DNA of 64,000 nt from [Mycobacterium] nativiensis. Lineage in GTDB: Bacteria > Actinomycetota > Actinomycetes > Mycobacteriales > Mycobacteriaceae. The stretch lies in the NCBI RefSeq assembly GCF_020172685.1, contig NZ_CP083986.1, forward strand, positions 3,753,861 to 3,817,860. The letters run 5' to 3'. The first letter of the stretch is position 1. Every line of letters begins with the position of its first letter. This document shows positions 10,963-20,007 of the stretch, in pieces. The position numbers were made by a program, and so were the translations under genes. The notes under the pieces were generated by a model. That model ran no database searches and was not told the origin of the DNA. It saw nothing but the letters and a program-made list of their open reading frames with translations.

Positions 10963-11925
10963 ATGAGGACCGCCGATGACTACGATCACGGCTCCTTCAG
11001 CCACATCGCACTGTTCTACCGTTCGGCGCAGGAGTATCTGGATTATCTGGTGCCGTTCATCGCCGACGGCGTAGCCGCCGGGCTCCCGGTCTTGGTGGCG
11101 GTGCCCGAACCCAACCTGTCACTGCTGCGCGCGGCCCTCGCTGGCATCGCGGGTAGGGCCGAGCCGGTGACCCTGACCGATATGGGCCGGGTGGGGCGCA
11201 ACCCCGGTCATATTCTCGGCGGGGTGTTGGGCACCTTCGCCGAACAACACCCGTCGGGCCCGGTACGGATGATCGACGAACCGGTCTGGAACGGTCGGTC
11301 GAAGGCGGAGTATGCGGCCTGCGTACAGCACGAGGCCCTCCTCAATCGAGCATTCAACGGTCGGGATATCACGGTGCAATGCCCTTATGACGCAATGCAT
11401 CTGGACTCAGACAGCCTCGCCGAGGCCGAGATCACCCATCCACGCCTGGGAAATGCCGGACACGCGGATAGAACCAGCCCGGGGTTCGCTCCCGACAGCG
11501 CGTGGGCGCGCTACAACAAGCCACTGCCCAGCAGTACGACTGCTGCGAGCTATACGCTGCACGGACTCACCGACCTCGCCGGTGCCCGGGCATTCGCGGC
11601 CAGGTACACCCGCTGGTTCGGCTTCTCCCCCAGCGGTATCGCCGATATGGAGCTGATCGTCAACGAGCTGACATCCAACGGTCTGCAGCACGGCCGGGGC
11701 CCGTGCACGCTGCTGCTGTGGGAGGCGAGCGGACAGTTGATCTGCCAGGTTCGCAGCTCCGGGCACCTGACAGATCCGATGGCCGGTCACTGGCCGATCA
11801 TCCGCGAGGGTGCTCGCGGACGCGGCCTGTTCGTGGTCAACGCGACCGCGGACCTGGTACGCGTTCACATTGCTGCGACCGGGACAACGGTCCAGGCCAA
11901 CCTTCGGATTCAGAGGTCGGCGTGA
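10963..11925 (+). CDS. RsbA-type regulator: MEDS sensory domain fused to an RsbW-like ATPase
   Basis: The N-terminal part (about residues 10-165) resembles the MEDS/DcmR sensory domain, with SHIALFYRSAQEYLDYLVPFI and a conserved VRMIDEPVW segment. The C-terminal part (about 190-318) is a GHKL ATPase like anti-sigma RsbW: ELIVNELTSNGLQHG is the N-box with the Mg-binding Asn, and EGARGRGLFVV is the G1-type loop. Such RsbA-like proteins act as anti-sigma factors or kinases in partner switching. Its presence with two STAS proteins and sigF-rsbW suggests a second switching pair. The start is ATG 10963 with AAGGG upstream. Confidence 0.85.
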   Translation: MRTADDYDHGSFSHIALFYRSAQEYLDYLVPFIADGVAAGLPVLVAVPEPNLSLLRAALAGIAGRAEPVTLTDMGRVGRNPGHILGGVLGTFAEQHPSGPVRMIDEPVWNGRSKAEYAACVQHEALLNRAFNGRDITVQCPYDAMHLDSDSLAEAEITHPRLGNAGHADRTSPGFAPDSAWARYNKPLPSSTTAASYTLHGLTDLAGARAFAARYTRWFGFSPSGIADMELIVNELTSNGLQHGRGPCTLLLWEASGQLICQVRSSGHLTDPMAGHWPIIREGARGRGLFVVNATADLVRVHIAATGTTVQANLRIQRSA

Positions 11926-11983
11926 TGTCACATAGCCGGCCCGCAGCGGCCCAGTTGAGTCCCAGCGATAGGAGTAGCGTGAG

Positions 11984-12862
11984 ATGTCGATGCGTGAGTT
12001 CGAACCCAAGTACGCTGAACTGCAGTCGATCTACGACATCTCGAACGAGTTCTTCGAGCTGTTCCTAGGTCCGACAATGGGCTATACATGCGGGTTTTAC
12101 GAACATCCGGACACCACCCGCGACGCGGCACAGAACGCCAAGTTCGACCTCGCACTGGGAAAGCTGGGGTTGGAGCCGGGCATGACGCTGCTCGATATCG
12201 GCTGCGGGTGGGGCGGCGGCATGCAGCGCGCCCTGGAAGCATTCGATGTCAACGTCATCGGACTGACACTCAGTGAGCGGCAACGTGAATACGCAGTCGC
12301 CAAGCTGGCAGGTGTCCCCACCCGGCGAACCGCGCAGGTACGCCTGCAAGGCTGGGAAGAATTCGATGAGCGGGTGGATCGCATCGTGAGCATCGGCGCT
12401 TTCGAACACTTCGGTCACAAGCGTTACCGCGCCTTCTTCGACATGGCCTACCGTGCCTTACCGCCCGACGGGGCGATGCTGCTGCACACCATCACCGCGA
12501 TCACCCAGGATGACGCCCAGCGATTGGGTCTCCCGCTGACCATGAGCATGGTTCGGTTCAACAGGTTCGTTATGACCGAGGTCTTCCCCGGCGGTCAACT
12601 GCCGACAGTGTCCATGGTCGCCGACCGCGCGACCGAGGCCGGTTTCACCGTCTCCCGCACCCACGAGATCGGACCCAACTACGTACGCACTCTGCAGGAT
12701 TGGGCCGCAGCGCTGGCCTCCAACAAAGCCAGGGCAGTCGCCGCGCAGTCCCAAGAGGTCTACGACCGCTACGACAAGTACCTCAACGGGTGCGTGAAAC
12801 TGTTCCGCGACGGCTACACCAGCGTCCACCAGTACACACTGGAGAAATCACGGCTCCGGTAG
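11984..12862 (+). CDS. Cyclopropane-fatty-acyl / mycolic acid synthase family methyltransferase
   Basis: This 292-residue S-adenosylmethionine-dependent enzyme is of the CmaA/MmaA/PcaA type. The SAM-binding motif LLDIGCGWGG is at residues 69-78. IYDISNEFFELFLGPTMGYTC near the N-terminus and SIGAFEHFGHKRY (catalytic bicarbonate-binding region) follow the family, and the length is normal. These cytosolic enzymes add cyclopropane or methyl groups to meromycolate or phospholipid chains; which one cannot be read from sequence. The start is ATG 11984 with ATAGGAG upstream, 58 bases after the RsbA-like gene, so cotranscription is plausible. Confidence 0.9.
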   Translation: MSMREFEPKYAELQSIYDISNEFFELFLGPTMGYTCGFYEHPDTTRDAAQNAKFDLALGKLGLEPGMTLLDIGCGWGGGMQRALEAFDVNVIGLTLSERQREYAVAKLAGVPTRRTAQVRLQGWEEFDERVDRIVSIGAFEHFGHKRYRAFFDMAYRALPPDGAMLLHTITAITQDDAQRLGLPLTMSMVRFNRFVMTEVFPGGQLPTVSMVADRATEAGFTVSRTHEIGPNYVRTLQDWAAALASNKARAVAAQSQEVYDRYDKYLNGCVKLFRDGYTSVHQYTLEKSRLR

Positions 12863-12903
12863 CCGACACCGTCAGCGATGTCGGCGCATCCGGCCCGCCT
12901 GAC

Positions 12904-13161
12904 TCAGTGCCCGCCCTCCGGGGCGGTCGTGGACGTGGTCTCCTCAACCGGCGTGGTGGTGGAGGTGGTCAAGGGCGCACTGGTCGACGAGGTGCTGACG
13001 GTCGTGGTGACGGCGTCCGGGTCGGGATCCGCGTTCGCCGGGCCTGCGAAGCCCGGGGCACCTGAAGACCCCATCAGGACGGCGAACGCGGCCGCCGTCA
13101 AAGCAGCGATCGCTGCCGTTGAGCCGAACCGCTCACCCGCAATCTGAATTCGCGCGCCCAT
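12904..13161 (-). CDS. Small secreted Thr/Ser-rich protein
   Basis: This 85-residue protein has a Sec-type signal (basic MGARIQIAGER, hydrophobic AAIAALTAAAFAVLMG, probable cleavage after ANA near residue 44). A short mature part is rich in Thr and Ser (TTTVSTSSTSAPLTTSTT). No family is recognised. It is accepted as a gene because GGAGG sits 5 bases before ATG 13161 and a SigF-type promoter lies at 13230-13254. The Thr-rich tail may be glycosylated or a flexible surface linker; that is a guess. Confidence 0.7.
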   Translation of the reverse strand: MGARIQIAGERFGSTAAIAALTAAAFAVLMGSSGAPGFAGPANADPDPDAVTTTVSTSSTSAPLTTSTTTPVEETTSTTAPEGGH

Positions 13162-13229
13162 GGTGTCCTCCGAGTTGATTGTTGACGTTGTTCATTGACA
13201 TGGCGCCCCTGCGGGCGCGTGAGGATGTT

Positions 13230-13254
13230 TACCCCCGAAGGCCAGGCATAAACA
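13230..13254 (-). promoter_or_regulatory. SigF-type promoter of the Thr-rich secreted protein
   Basis: Minus strand: TGTTT (13254-13250), 15 bases, GGGTA (13234-13230). It matches GTTT-N15-GGGTA exactly. The rest of the 13162-13542 gap shows no other feature I can support. Confidence 0.7.
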
Positions 13255-13542
13255 TCACAATCGATTCCAGTCCACAATCTTTTTATCCTCACGGTGGTGA
13301 CTCACATCGAGTCCCATCAGCGACATCCCGCTTTGCTGAAACCATTCACCCCACGCGCCACAATACTTTCGTGGGACCGTCGTCCGGGAATCACGATTTT
13401 CATCGCACAGCGCCGCGAAATTATGGACAGTGAGCTGGCTCCGCGCGTTCCGTGGACAACGACGTTGATTCCAGACCGCGGCTCGCCTGCCGGCGCTCGG
13501 AATTTGACTCATACTGTCTGAGTACGAGAAGGCGGGTGCTCG

Positions 13543-14211
13543 GTGGCCGGGGATGTCAACGCTCAGTTCGCGACGCCGTTGGGCGACGATTCCGAGGAGA
13601 ACAACGACCTCGACCTGGTCATTGGAAACGGCGAACCCCAGAGGGTGGGCCGCTTCCGTTACTGGCTCGATGAACAGCGCTGGGAGTGGTCGGACACGGT
13701 AGCCCGGATGCACGGCTACGAGCCGGGAACGGTGGAGCCCACCACCGACCTGCTCTTGCAACACAAGCACCCGGAGGATCGCCCACAGGTCGCCGAACTG
13801 CTGGAGCGAGTCGCCCAGGGCGGGCGGTTCAGCAGCCGGCACCGGATCATCGACACCTCCGGTCAGGTCCGCTGGGTGATCGTGGTGGGTGATCGGATGT
13901 TCGACGACGCCGGAATGGTGACCGGCACGGCGGGTTTCTACATCGACGTCACCGACGTGTTGCAGTCCGACGTCAGCGCCGCAGTCTCCGAGGTTGCCGA
14001 GTCACGGGCGGTGATCGAACAGGCCAAGGGCGTGTTGATGGTCGCCTACGGCATCCCCGCCGACCGGGCATTCGACGTGTTGGTCTGGCGTTCGCAGGAG
14101 ACCAACATCAAGGTGCGGACTTTCGCGGCCCGCTTCCTCGCGGCGCTGAGCGGTAGTTTCAGCCCCGACTCGGTGTCGTTGGTCGACCACACGCTGCTGA
14201 CCCTGACCTGA
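13543..14211 (+). CDS. PAS-ANTAR regulator (predicted RNA-binding antiterminator)
   Basis: This 222-residue protein has a PAS sensory domain (about residues 35-125: FRYWLDEQRWEWSDTVARM, then HRIIDTSGQVRWVIVVGDR). A short coiled linker joins it to a C-terminal ANTAR domain (about 145-205: SRAVIEQAKGVLMVAYGI, then ETNIKVRTFAARFL). ANTAR domains bind paired RNA hairpins and prevent termination. No histidine-kinase or receiver domain is fused, so the PAS ligand would be the direct signal. The start is GTG 13543. It converges with the GAF-ANTAR gene that ends at 14224. Confidence 0.85.
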   Translation: MAGDVNAQFATPLGDDSEENNDLDLVIGNGEPQRVGRFRYWLDEQRWEWSDTVARMHGYEPGTVEPTTDLLLQHKHPEDRPQVAELLERVAQGGRFSSRHRIIDTSGQVRWVIVVGDRMFDDAGMVTGTAGFYIDVTDVLQSDVSAAVSEVAESRAVIEQAKGVLMVAYGIPADRAFDVLVWRSQETNIKVRTFAARFLAALSGSFSPDSVSLVDHTLLTLT

Positions 14212-14223
14212 GGCGCGCGGGAC

Positions 14224-14925
14224 TCACCGACCGGAGGTCGGGCGCTCCGCCAGATGCTGAGCCACGCCCGCTAACGGCTTATTCGAGTTCTGCGACAATC
14301 GCTTGAGCAACTCGAATGCCTGTAACGCATCGATGTCGAACCGCTCCATGAGCATCCCCTTTGCCTGGCCGATGATGTCGCGGGAGGCCAATGCACTGCG
14401 GAACTGTTCGTCTCGGCGAACCATGTGCCAGGCCAGCGCGGCATGGGTGGCCAGGATCAAACCCAACTCCACTGCGTCGTCGTCGAAGGCGTTGGGGGTT
14501 TCGGCATAGAAATTCAGGGCTCCGGTCGTTTCCTGGCGGGTGAACAATTCGAACGCCAGGATGGATCGGATAGGTGTCGTCGCCGCCGCCTCCCGGCAAT
14601 AGGAAGGCCAGCGGTGTTCGCAGCAGATGTCATCGAGGCGAACGACGTGGTGCTCCCACGCCGCGGTCAGACACGGCCCCTCATGACGGCGCCGCTGAAT
14701 CTCATCGAGTACCGCCGGATAGCGATCGGTCGCCGACAGGGTCTGCACGTCACCGTCCGACGTCGTGACCGTGACCCCGGCATGCTGAGCGCAAGACATA
14801 TGGCCGATGAGATTGGCGGTCAGCGCATCCAGCGCACCGTCGGCATCGACATGTGCATGCTGGTCCAAAGTGCGCACCAGACCCTCAACATCACGCATCA
14901 CGTCGTTGCGGTTCGTCACCGCCAT
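14224..14925 (-). CDS. GAF-ANTAR regulator (predicted RNA-binding antiterminator)
   Basis: This 233-residue protein has an N-terminal GAF domain (about 15-165: AGVTVTTSDGDVQTLSATD, then LAFELFTRQETTGALNFYAE). A C-terminal ANTAR domain follows (about 168-225: ASRDIIGQAKGMLMERFDI, then AFELLKRLSQNSN). This is the common actinobacterial GAF-ANTAR layout. ATG 14925 has GGCGGAG eight bases upstream and is preferred to the longer frame from 15030. It is convergent with the PAS-ANTAR gene with only 12 bases between stops. Confidence 0.87.
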   Translation of the reverse strand: MAVTNRNDVMRDVEGLVRTLDQHAHVDADGALDALTANLIGHMSCAQHAGVTVTTSDGDVQTLSATDRYPAVLDEIQRRRHEGPCLTAAWEHHVVRLDDICCEHRWPSYCREAAATTPIRSILAFELFTRQETTGALNFYAETPNAFDDDAVELGLILATHAALAWHMVRRDEQFRSALASRDIIGQAKGMLMERFDIDALQAFELLKRLSQNSNKPLAGVAQHLAERPTSGR

Positions 14926-15077
14926 GTCATCTGCTCCGCCCAGGGCCCTCGACCGATGTGTCCATAGTCCTCTGCTCGGCAAGCGGTAACAATAACTCCG
15001 CGCTGGGAAGATCGTTCGGATTAACCCCAAGAATCCGCCAAACAGCGCTTAAGAGTTGCGCATTCGCAAATCGATCG

Positions 15078-16298
15078 TCAGACCGACGCCCGGATCGTTG
15101 CCCCGGTCGGATTTGCTGCCGGAACCAATCGGTCATACACCCGCAGAGTGTCGGTGGCGACACGATCCCACGCGTAACGCGAGCGAGCCCGCTCACGCCC
15201 GGCGGCGCCGAACCCGGACGCGGCACGCCGATCTCGGAGTATGGCGTTGACGGCGTTCGCGCAGGCACGCGGATCTCTCGGTGGTATCAGCAGACCCGTT
15301 ACGTCGTGGACAACAGTGTCGAGCATGCCGCCGACCGCAGAGGCCACCACCGGAACCCCGCAGGCCATCGCCTCCAATGGCACGATGCCGAACGGCTCAT
15401 GCCACGGCGTGCATGCAACCACATCGGCCGACCGCAGCAATGCCGGCATGTCCTCGCGTGACACCGATCCGTACCATGAAACCCGTTTCGCCACACCGAG
15501 GTCAGCAGCGAGCTTACGAAGTCGACAGATCTCTGGAACGGTGTCGAGTTCGGCGCGATCAGGGCCGCCGGCGATGATCAGCTCGGCAGCGGGAATGGTC
15601 GTCATAGCCTCGATCATGGTGGCGAATCCCTTGCGCGGCACGAACCGCCCGACGGTGAGGATGCGCCGCCGGCCGGACCGTGCGGTGGTCGGACCGTGCG
15701 GCGAGAACCGGTCCACGTCGACACCGGACGGCACCAAGGAGATTCGCAACCGGTCTCGGCCGAGACGGATCAGCTCGAATACCTCCTCGCTGCACCCGGC
15801 CGTCACCCAGTTCGCCTGACGCGCAACCAGCTTCTCCAGCCGGAGCCGTTCGGCGGGACTGGTGTCCCGGTGCCCCTCGTGCCGGCGCTTGACCACACCC
15901 AGTGCGTGAAATGTCTGCACAGTCGGCACGTGGCCGCGCCTGGCTGCCAGTTGAGTGGCAACCCCCGACATCCAGTAGTGAGCGTGTGCGACGTCGGGCC
16001 GCTCGCCGTCCCACTCTTCGGCCAAGTAACGACTGAATGCCGTCATATACTGCAGCAGTTCGTCTTTGGGCACATGGCGAGGTGGCCCCGCCGGCACGTG
16101 AACGACCGTGTAACCCTGCGGGGTGTGAACCTGGTCAGGCAGGTCTGGGCGGTCACGGCGGGTGTAGACCCGCACATCATGGCCGCGCCGGGCCAGGGCC
16201 GCCGACAATTCGGCGACGTGGACATTCTGGCCGCCGGCATCAGCTCTGCCGAAGGTGGCGAGCGGGCTGGCGTGTTCGGAGACCATCGCGATTCTCAC
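15078..16298 (-). CDS. Glycosyltransferase family 4 (GT-B fold)
   Basis: This 406-residue protein has the N-terminal acceptor domain (RIAMVSEHASPLATFGRADAG). The C-terminal nucleotide-sugar domain has LTVGRFVPRKGFATMIEA, the E-x7-E motif HEPFGIVPLEAMACG and SAVGGMLDTVV. It would transfer a sugar from an NDP donor; the acceptor is unknown. GTG 16298 was chosen because family members begin at RIAMVSEH. It lies 19 bases after another glycosyltransferase whose promoter is SigF-like, so the two probably form one stress-induced operon. Confidence 0.87.
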   Translation of the reverse strand: MRIAMVSEHASPLATFGRADAGGQNVHVAELSAALARRGHDVRVYTRRDRPDLPDQVHTPQGYTVVHVPAGPPRHVPKDELLQYMTAFSRYLAEEWDGERPDVAHAHYWMSGVATQLAARRGHVPTVQTFHALGVVKRRHEGHRDTSPAERLRLEKLVARQANWVTAGCSEEVFELIRLGRDRLRISLVPSGVDVDRFSPHGPTTARSGRRRILTVGRFVPRKGFATMIEAMTTIPAAELIIAGGPDRAELDTVPEICRLRKLAADLGVAKRVSWYGSVSREDMPALLRSADVVACTPWHEPFGIVPLEAMACGVPVVASAVGGMLDTVVHDVTGLLIPPRDPRACANAVNAILRDRRAASGFGAAGRERARSRYAWDRVATDTLRVYDRLVPAANPTGATIRASV

Positions 16299-16317
16299 GG
16301 CGATCCGCCCTTCGTAC

Positions 16318-17307
16318 TCAGAGCCCTGCCGCACACTGCTGCTGGATGACCTGCTCCCATTCGTGCAGGAATCGATCGAGGCCGAAATGCTCCGTCGCGT
16401 AGTCTCGAGCGGCCTTGCCGACCACCTCAGCCAGGTAGCGGTCGGCGATCAACCCGCTGAGCGCGGCCCGAAGGGTGTCAAGATCGGCGCTGACGATCCC
16501 CGCCTCAGGAGGCACCACCAACGGCGCCATGGTCGAGGCCACCGCCACCACCGGCATGCCGAGAAACATGGCTTCCAGCAGCGAGGAGTCCAGCGATGTC
16601 CACCGCGCGGTGTGCAGGTAGACCCGACGGTGCGCCAATTCCTTCATCAGCAGGTCTGTCCGCAGGTCACCGTGCCCGATCACCCCGGAACAGCGGCGGG
16701 CCGGGTCGTTGAGGTCTTCGGTACCGATGCCCCACACATCGACCGGCACCGATTCCGCGAACTGGCCCAACAGGTCAGCGCCCACTGTGCGCCACCGGCG
16801 CAGCGGCTCATTGACCACCGCACCCGCGGCCGCGACGTCCCCGGTGTACAGGTGCCCGGGGTCGGCGATCCCGTGGTTGATGACCGTGGTCGGAGCGCAG
16901 CCGTTGTCCCACATCAGCCGGTTGTAGTCGGTGACGTGGATCAACGGGATGTCGTCGCGTTCGCCGACGGGATGCGGGCTCTCCACCACGAACGGTCGCG
17001 GGGTGTTGTGCTCGACGTATACCGCCGGAACGTCGATTCCGGGCCGGCGGCCCGACAGCCGTGCGGTCAGCTCCAGTTCGTGCGGACGCTGCAGAACCAC
17101 CAGGTCGATGTCCTGATCGCGCAGCTCGTCCAACCGAATCTCCTCCGCCGCCGGCCAGTCATGACCGCACAGTCCGCGGCCATCTGGATCATGCGGAGTG
17201 TCGACCGGGATGAGGTAACGGTGACCACCGGCCACGAAGGAGTTCATCCAAGAACCGCGGACATGCCAGATGAGCACCGTACGACGGTTGGTCTGCGAAA
17301 ACGCCAT
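16318..17307 (-). CDS. Glycosyltransferase, GT-B fold
   Basis: This 329-residue protein has the features of a family 1/4-type glycosyltransferase: VLIWHVRGSWMNSFVAGGH at the N-terminus, YVEHNTPRPF and HVTDYNRLMWDNG in the middle, and TSLDSSLLEAMFLGMPVVAVAST (donor-binding E-x7-E region) at the C-terminus. The substrate is unknown. ATG 17307 was selected because a SigF-type promoter (17318-17342) ends 10 bases before it. It is the first gene of a two-gene operon with the family 4 glycosyltransferase. Confidence 0.82.
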   Translation of the reverse strand: MAFSQTNRRTVLIWHVRGSWMNSFVAGGHRYLIPVDTPHDPDGRGLCGHDWPAAEEIRLDELRDQDIDLVVLQRPHELELTARLSGRRPGIDVPAVYVEHNTPRPFVVESPHPVGERDDIPLIHVTDYNRLMWDNGCAPTTVINHGIADPGHLYTGDVAAAGAVVNEPLRRWRTVGADLLGQFAESVPVDVWGIGTEDLNDPARRCSGVIGHGDLRTDLLMKELAHRRVYLHTARWTSLDSSLLEAMFLGMPVVAVASTMAPLVVPPEAGIVSADLDTLRAALSGLIADRYLAEVVGKAARDYATEHFGLDRFLHEWEQVIQQQCAAGL

Positions 17308-17317
17308 ATCCGATTGT

Positions 17318-17342
17318 TGCCCGCAAGGCGGCCGTCTAAACG
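17318..17342 (-). promoter_or_regulatory. SigF-type promoter of the glycosyltransferase pair
   Basis: Minus strand: CGTTT (17342-17338), 15 bases, GGGCA (17322-17318). It has one mismatch in each box. The spacing and closeness to ATG 17307 are as in the other SigF promoters of the block. Confidence 0.55.
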
Positions 17343-17456
17343 TGGAAAAAATTGACGAAGTGGTTTGCTGCAACGAAATTCGCACGGGGTGCCGCTATCA
17401 GCGGGCTGTTACAGAATCGTTGCAGACGCGGGAAGATCGGCGTAGCTTCGTTGGCA

Positions 17457-17586
17457 GGTTGAGTTCACAGCCGCCCGGGAAACGTGTCACCCACGCAAGC
17501 CAGGGAGGCACACTCCCGAGCTTCTCATCCGTGAAGGTGTAACTCGCATCGATGCGATCCAACAGTACGAGTTTCGACTGATGGAG
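17457..17586 (+). promoter_or_regulatory. Conserved leader of the second STAS gene
   Basis: This repeats the two blocks found before the first STAS gene: the 18-base block (17457-17474), identical, and the ribosome-binding block (17556-17586), nearly identical over 31 bases. The distance between the blocks is about 81 bases here and 50 in the first copy. A 14-base palindrome TCGCATCGATGCGA lies at the front of the second block. Confidence 0.65.
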
Positions 17587-17594
17587 TAATCAAA

Positions 17595-18029
17595 ATGCCT
17601 GCTTTGAAAGCAGCCGGGTCGGTGTATTCGGCCCCGCGAATAGATACCCGCCCGCCCTGCGACACCTGGAAGTGCCACACCGCCCGTTCCGTCATCCGCT
17701 GGGGACGTTCCGGTGCGGTCATCAGCGTGCACGGCGAACTCGACGCCTCCAACTCCCGTCAACTGGCCGACTACGTGCAGCGCACCGCCAGATTCTGCGA
17801 ATGGTTGATCCTCGACCTGCATGCTCTGGAATTTATTGGCACCACCGGCTTATCTGCATTGAAGGCGATCGCAAGCCGGTGCACCGACACCAACGTCTAC
17901 TGCACAATGGTGCCCGGTGTCGCCGTCGCACGGCTGTTGCGAATCTGCGACCCCGCCAGCGTTCTGCCGACCACCACGTCGGTGACAGACGCACTGGCCG
18001 GGGTGCAAAGCTTCCGACCTGCCCTCTGA
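17595..18029 (+). CDS. STAS-domain protein (anti-anti-sigma factor-like), paralogue
   Basis: This 144-residue protein is homologous to the one at 9568-10005 throughout the STAS domain (about residues 30-140): SGAVISVHGELDASNSRQ, EWLILDLHALEFIGTTGLSAL. The switch loop reads G82-T83-T84-G85, so a phosphorylatable Thr occupies the usual Ser position, unlike the Val in the first copy. It is likely to bind RsbW or the RsbA-like ATPase. ATG 17595 has ATGGAG upstream. A convergent cutinase gene ends 5 bases beyond its stop. Confidence 0.85.
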   Translation: MPALKAAGSVYSAPRIDTRPPCDTWKCHTARSVIRWGRSGAVISVHGELDASNSRQLADYVQRTARFCEWLILDLHALEFIGTTGLSALKAIASRCTDTNVYCTMVPGVAVARLLRICDPASVLPTTTSVTDALAGVQSFRPAL

Positions 18030-18034
18030 CACAC

Positions 18035-18766
18035 TCATCTGCCGAAAGGCATCTCAGTCGCAGCCGAGGTTCCATGGCTCCGTAGTCGCCCGGCGGCGAA
18101 GTCCGCCGCCTGGTCGACCATGGTGCCGTCCGCGGCATAGCTGTCGTGTGCTGCGAAGTTGACACCGTCGGAGCAGACCGCGTCCTCAGGGGCGCACAAC
18201 TGCATGGTCTTGGCTTGATACAGCGGCCCGATCACGATCTTGGGTTCGTTGAGGAAGTTCATCGCTCGTTCGTTGGGCATGGCGAACAGCACCACTGCCG
18301 CAACGTGATCGGCGACGTTCGGATCCAGCGGCTTGGGCACCGTCGCCGGGTCGACGTCATCCGGCACCTGGGCCGAGGTGACGAAGCCCATCACCGCAGC
18401 ACCCTGGGAGTAACCGCCCAGCACCATCTTGGTCCTGGGGCACTCAGTCGCCCGGGAGACGACATGCGCACCCGCATCCCGGATGCCGTCGACACCGGTG
18501 TCCCACTGATCGATGGCCGGGTAGTTGACCGCGTAGACGGCCGGCTGCGCAGCGTCGACGCGTGCGCGCAGCGCGTTGACGAACGCCTGCCCGGTCGGCC
18601 CGATACCGGGCGGCTCACCGGTGCCGCGCGCGAACACCACTTCGGTGTCGGGGCACGGCGTCGCCGGCTCGGCTGAGGCGCCGGGAGGGAAAAGGACCGC
18701 GGCACACACACCGGGTGCCGCGATCAGTGCAGGGACAAGGGAGCAGACGACGTCACGCGCGGTCAT
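18035..18766 (-). CDS. Secreted cutinase-family serine esterase
   Basis: This 243-residue protein has a signal peptide ending near ASA (about residue 32). The cutinase/acetylxylan esterase fold carries VVFARGTGEPPG, the nucleophile motif GGYSQGAAV, and the C-terminal Asp-His pair in CAPEDAVCSDG and AAHDSYAADG. Paired Cys are present, as in CFP21-like mycobacterial cutinases. The exported enzyme would cleave lipid esters. ATG 18766 follows a SigF-type promoter by 11 bases. A second cutinase with its own SigF promoter is at 21498-22169. Confidence 0.9.
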   Translation of the reverse strand: MTARDVVCSLVPALIAAPGVCAAVLFPPGASAEPATPCPDTEVVFARGTGEPPGIGPTGQAFVNALRARVDAAQPAVYAVNYPAIDQWDTGVDGIRDAGAHVVSRATECPRTKMVLGGYSQGAAVMGFVTSAQVPDDVDPATVPKPLDPNVADHVAAVVLFAMPNERAMNFLNEPKIVIGPLYQAKTMQLCAPEDAVCSDGVNFAAHDSYAADGTMVDQAADFAAGRLRSHGTSAATEMPFGR

Positions 18767-18777
18767 GTCGATGTAGG

Positions 18778-18803
18778 TGCCCACATCCGACCCGGCTCAA
18801 ACC
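18778..18803 (-). promoter_or_regulatory. SigF-type promoter of the first cutinase
   Basis: Minus strand: GGTTT (18803-18799), 16 bases, GGGCA (18782-18778). The -35 is perfect and the -10 has one mismatch. ATG 18766 follows. Confidence 0.7.
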
Positions 18804-18959
18804 GCTTATTTCAATTGATCATTGGCAGCGGCGATCTCTGGACAACGGTCACCCGGTTTGTTAAGACAAGAAGGTTAGGCCTGTCTTCAGACTGTAGGGC
18901 GGCCATCCGGGGGCATTTCACAATGCCGAGGGATGGAATCGACGCCTCGCAAGTCCTGA

Positions 18960-19970
<1,011 letters not shown>

Positions 19971-20007
19971 TACTCCGACCGCCACCACACGACGGGAGGG
20001 CGGGCCG

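Noticed and set aside
17362..17390. GGTTT at 17362 with GGGGT downstream as a plus-strand SigF promoter for the second STAS gene
   Set aside because: The spacing is 19-20 bases, outside the 15-17 range, and the -10 is poor.
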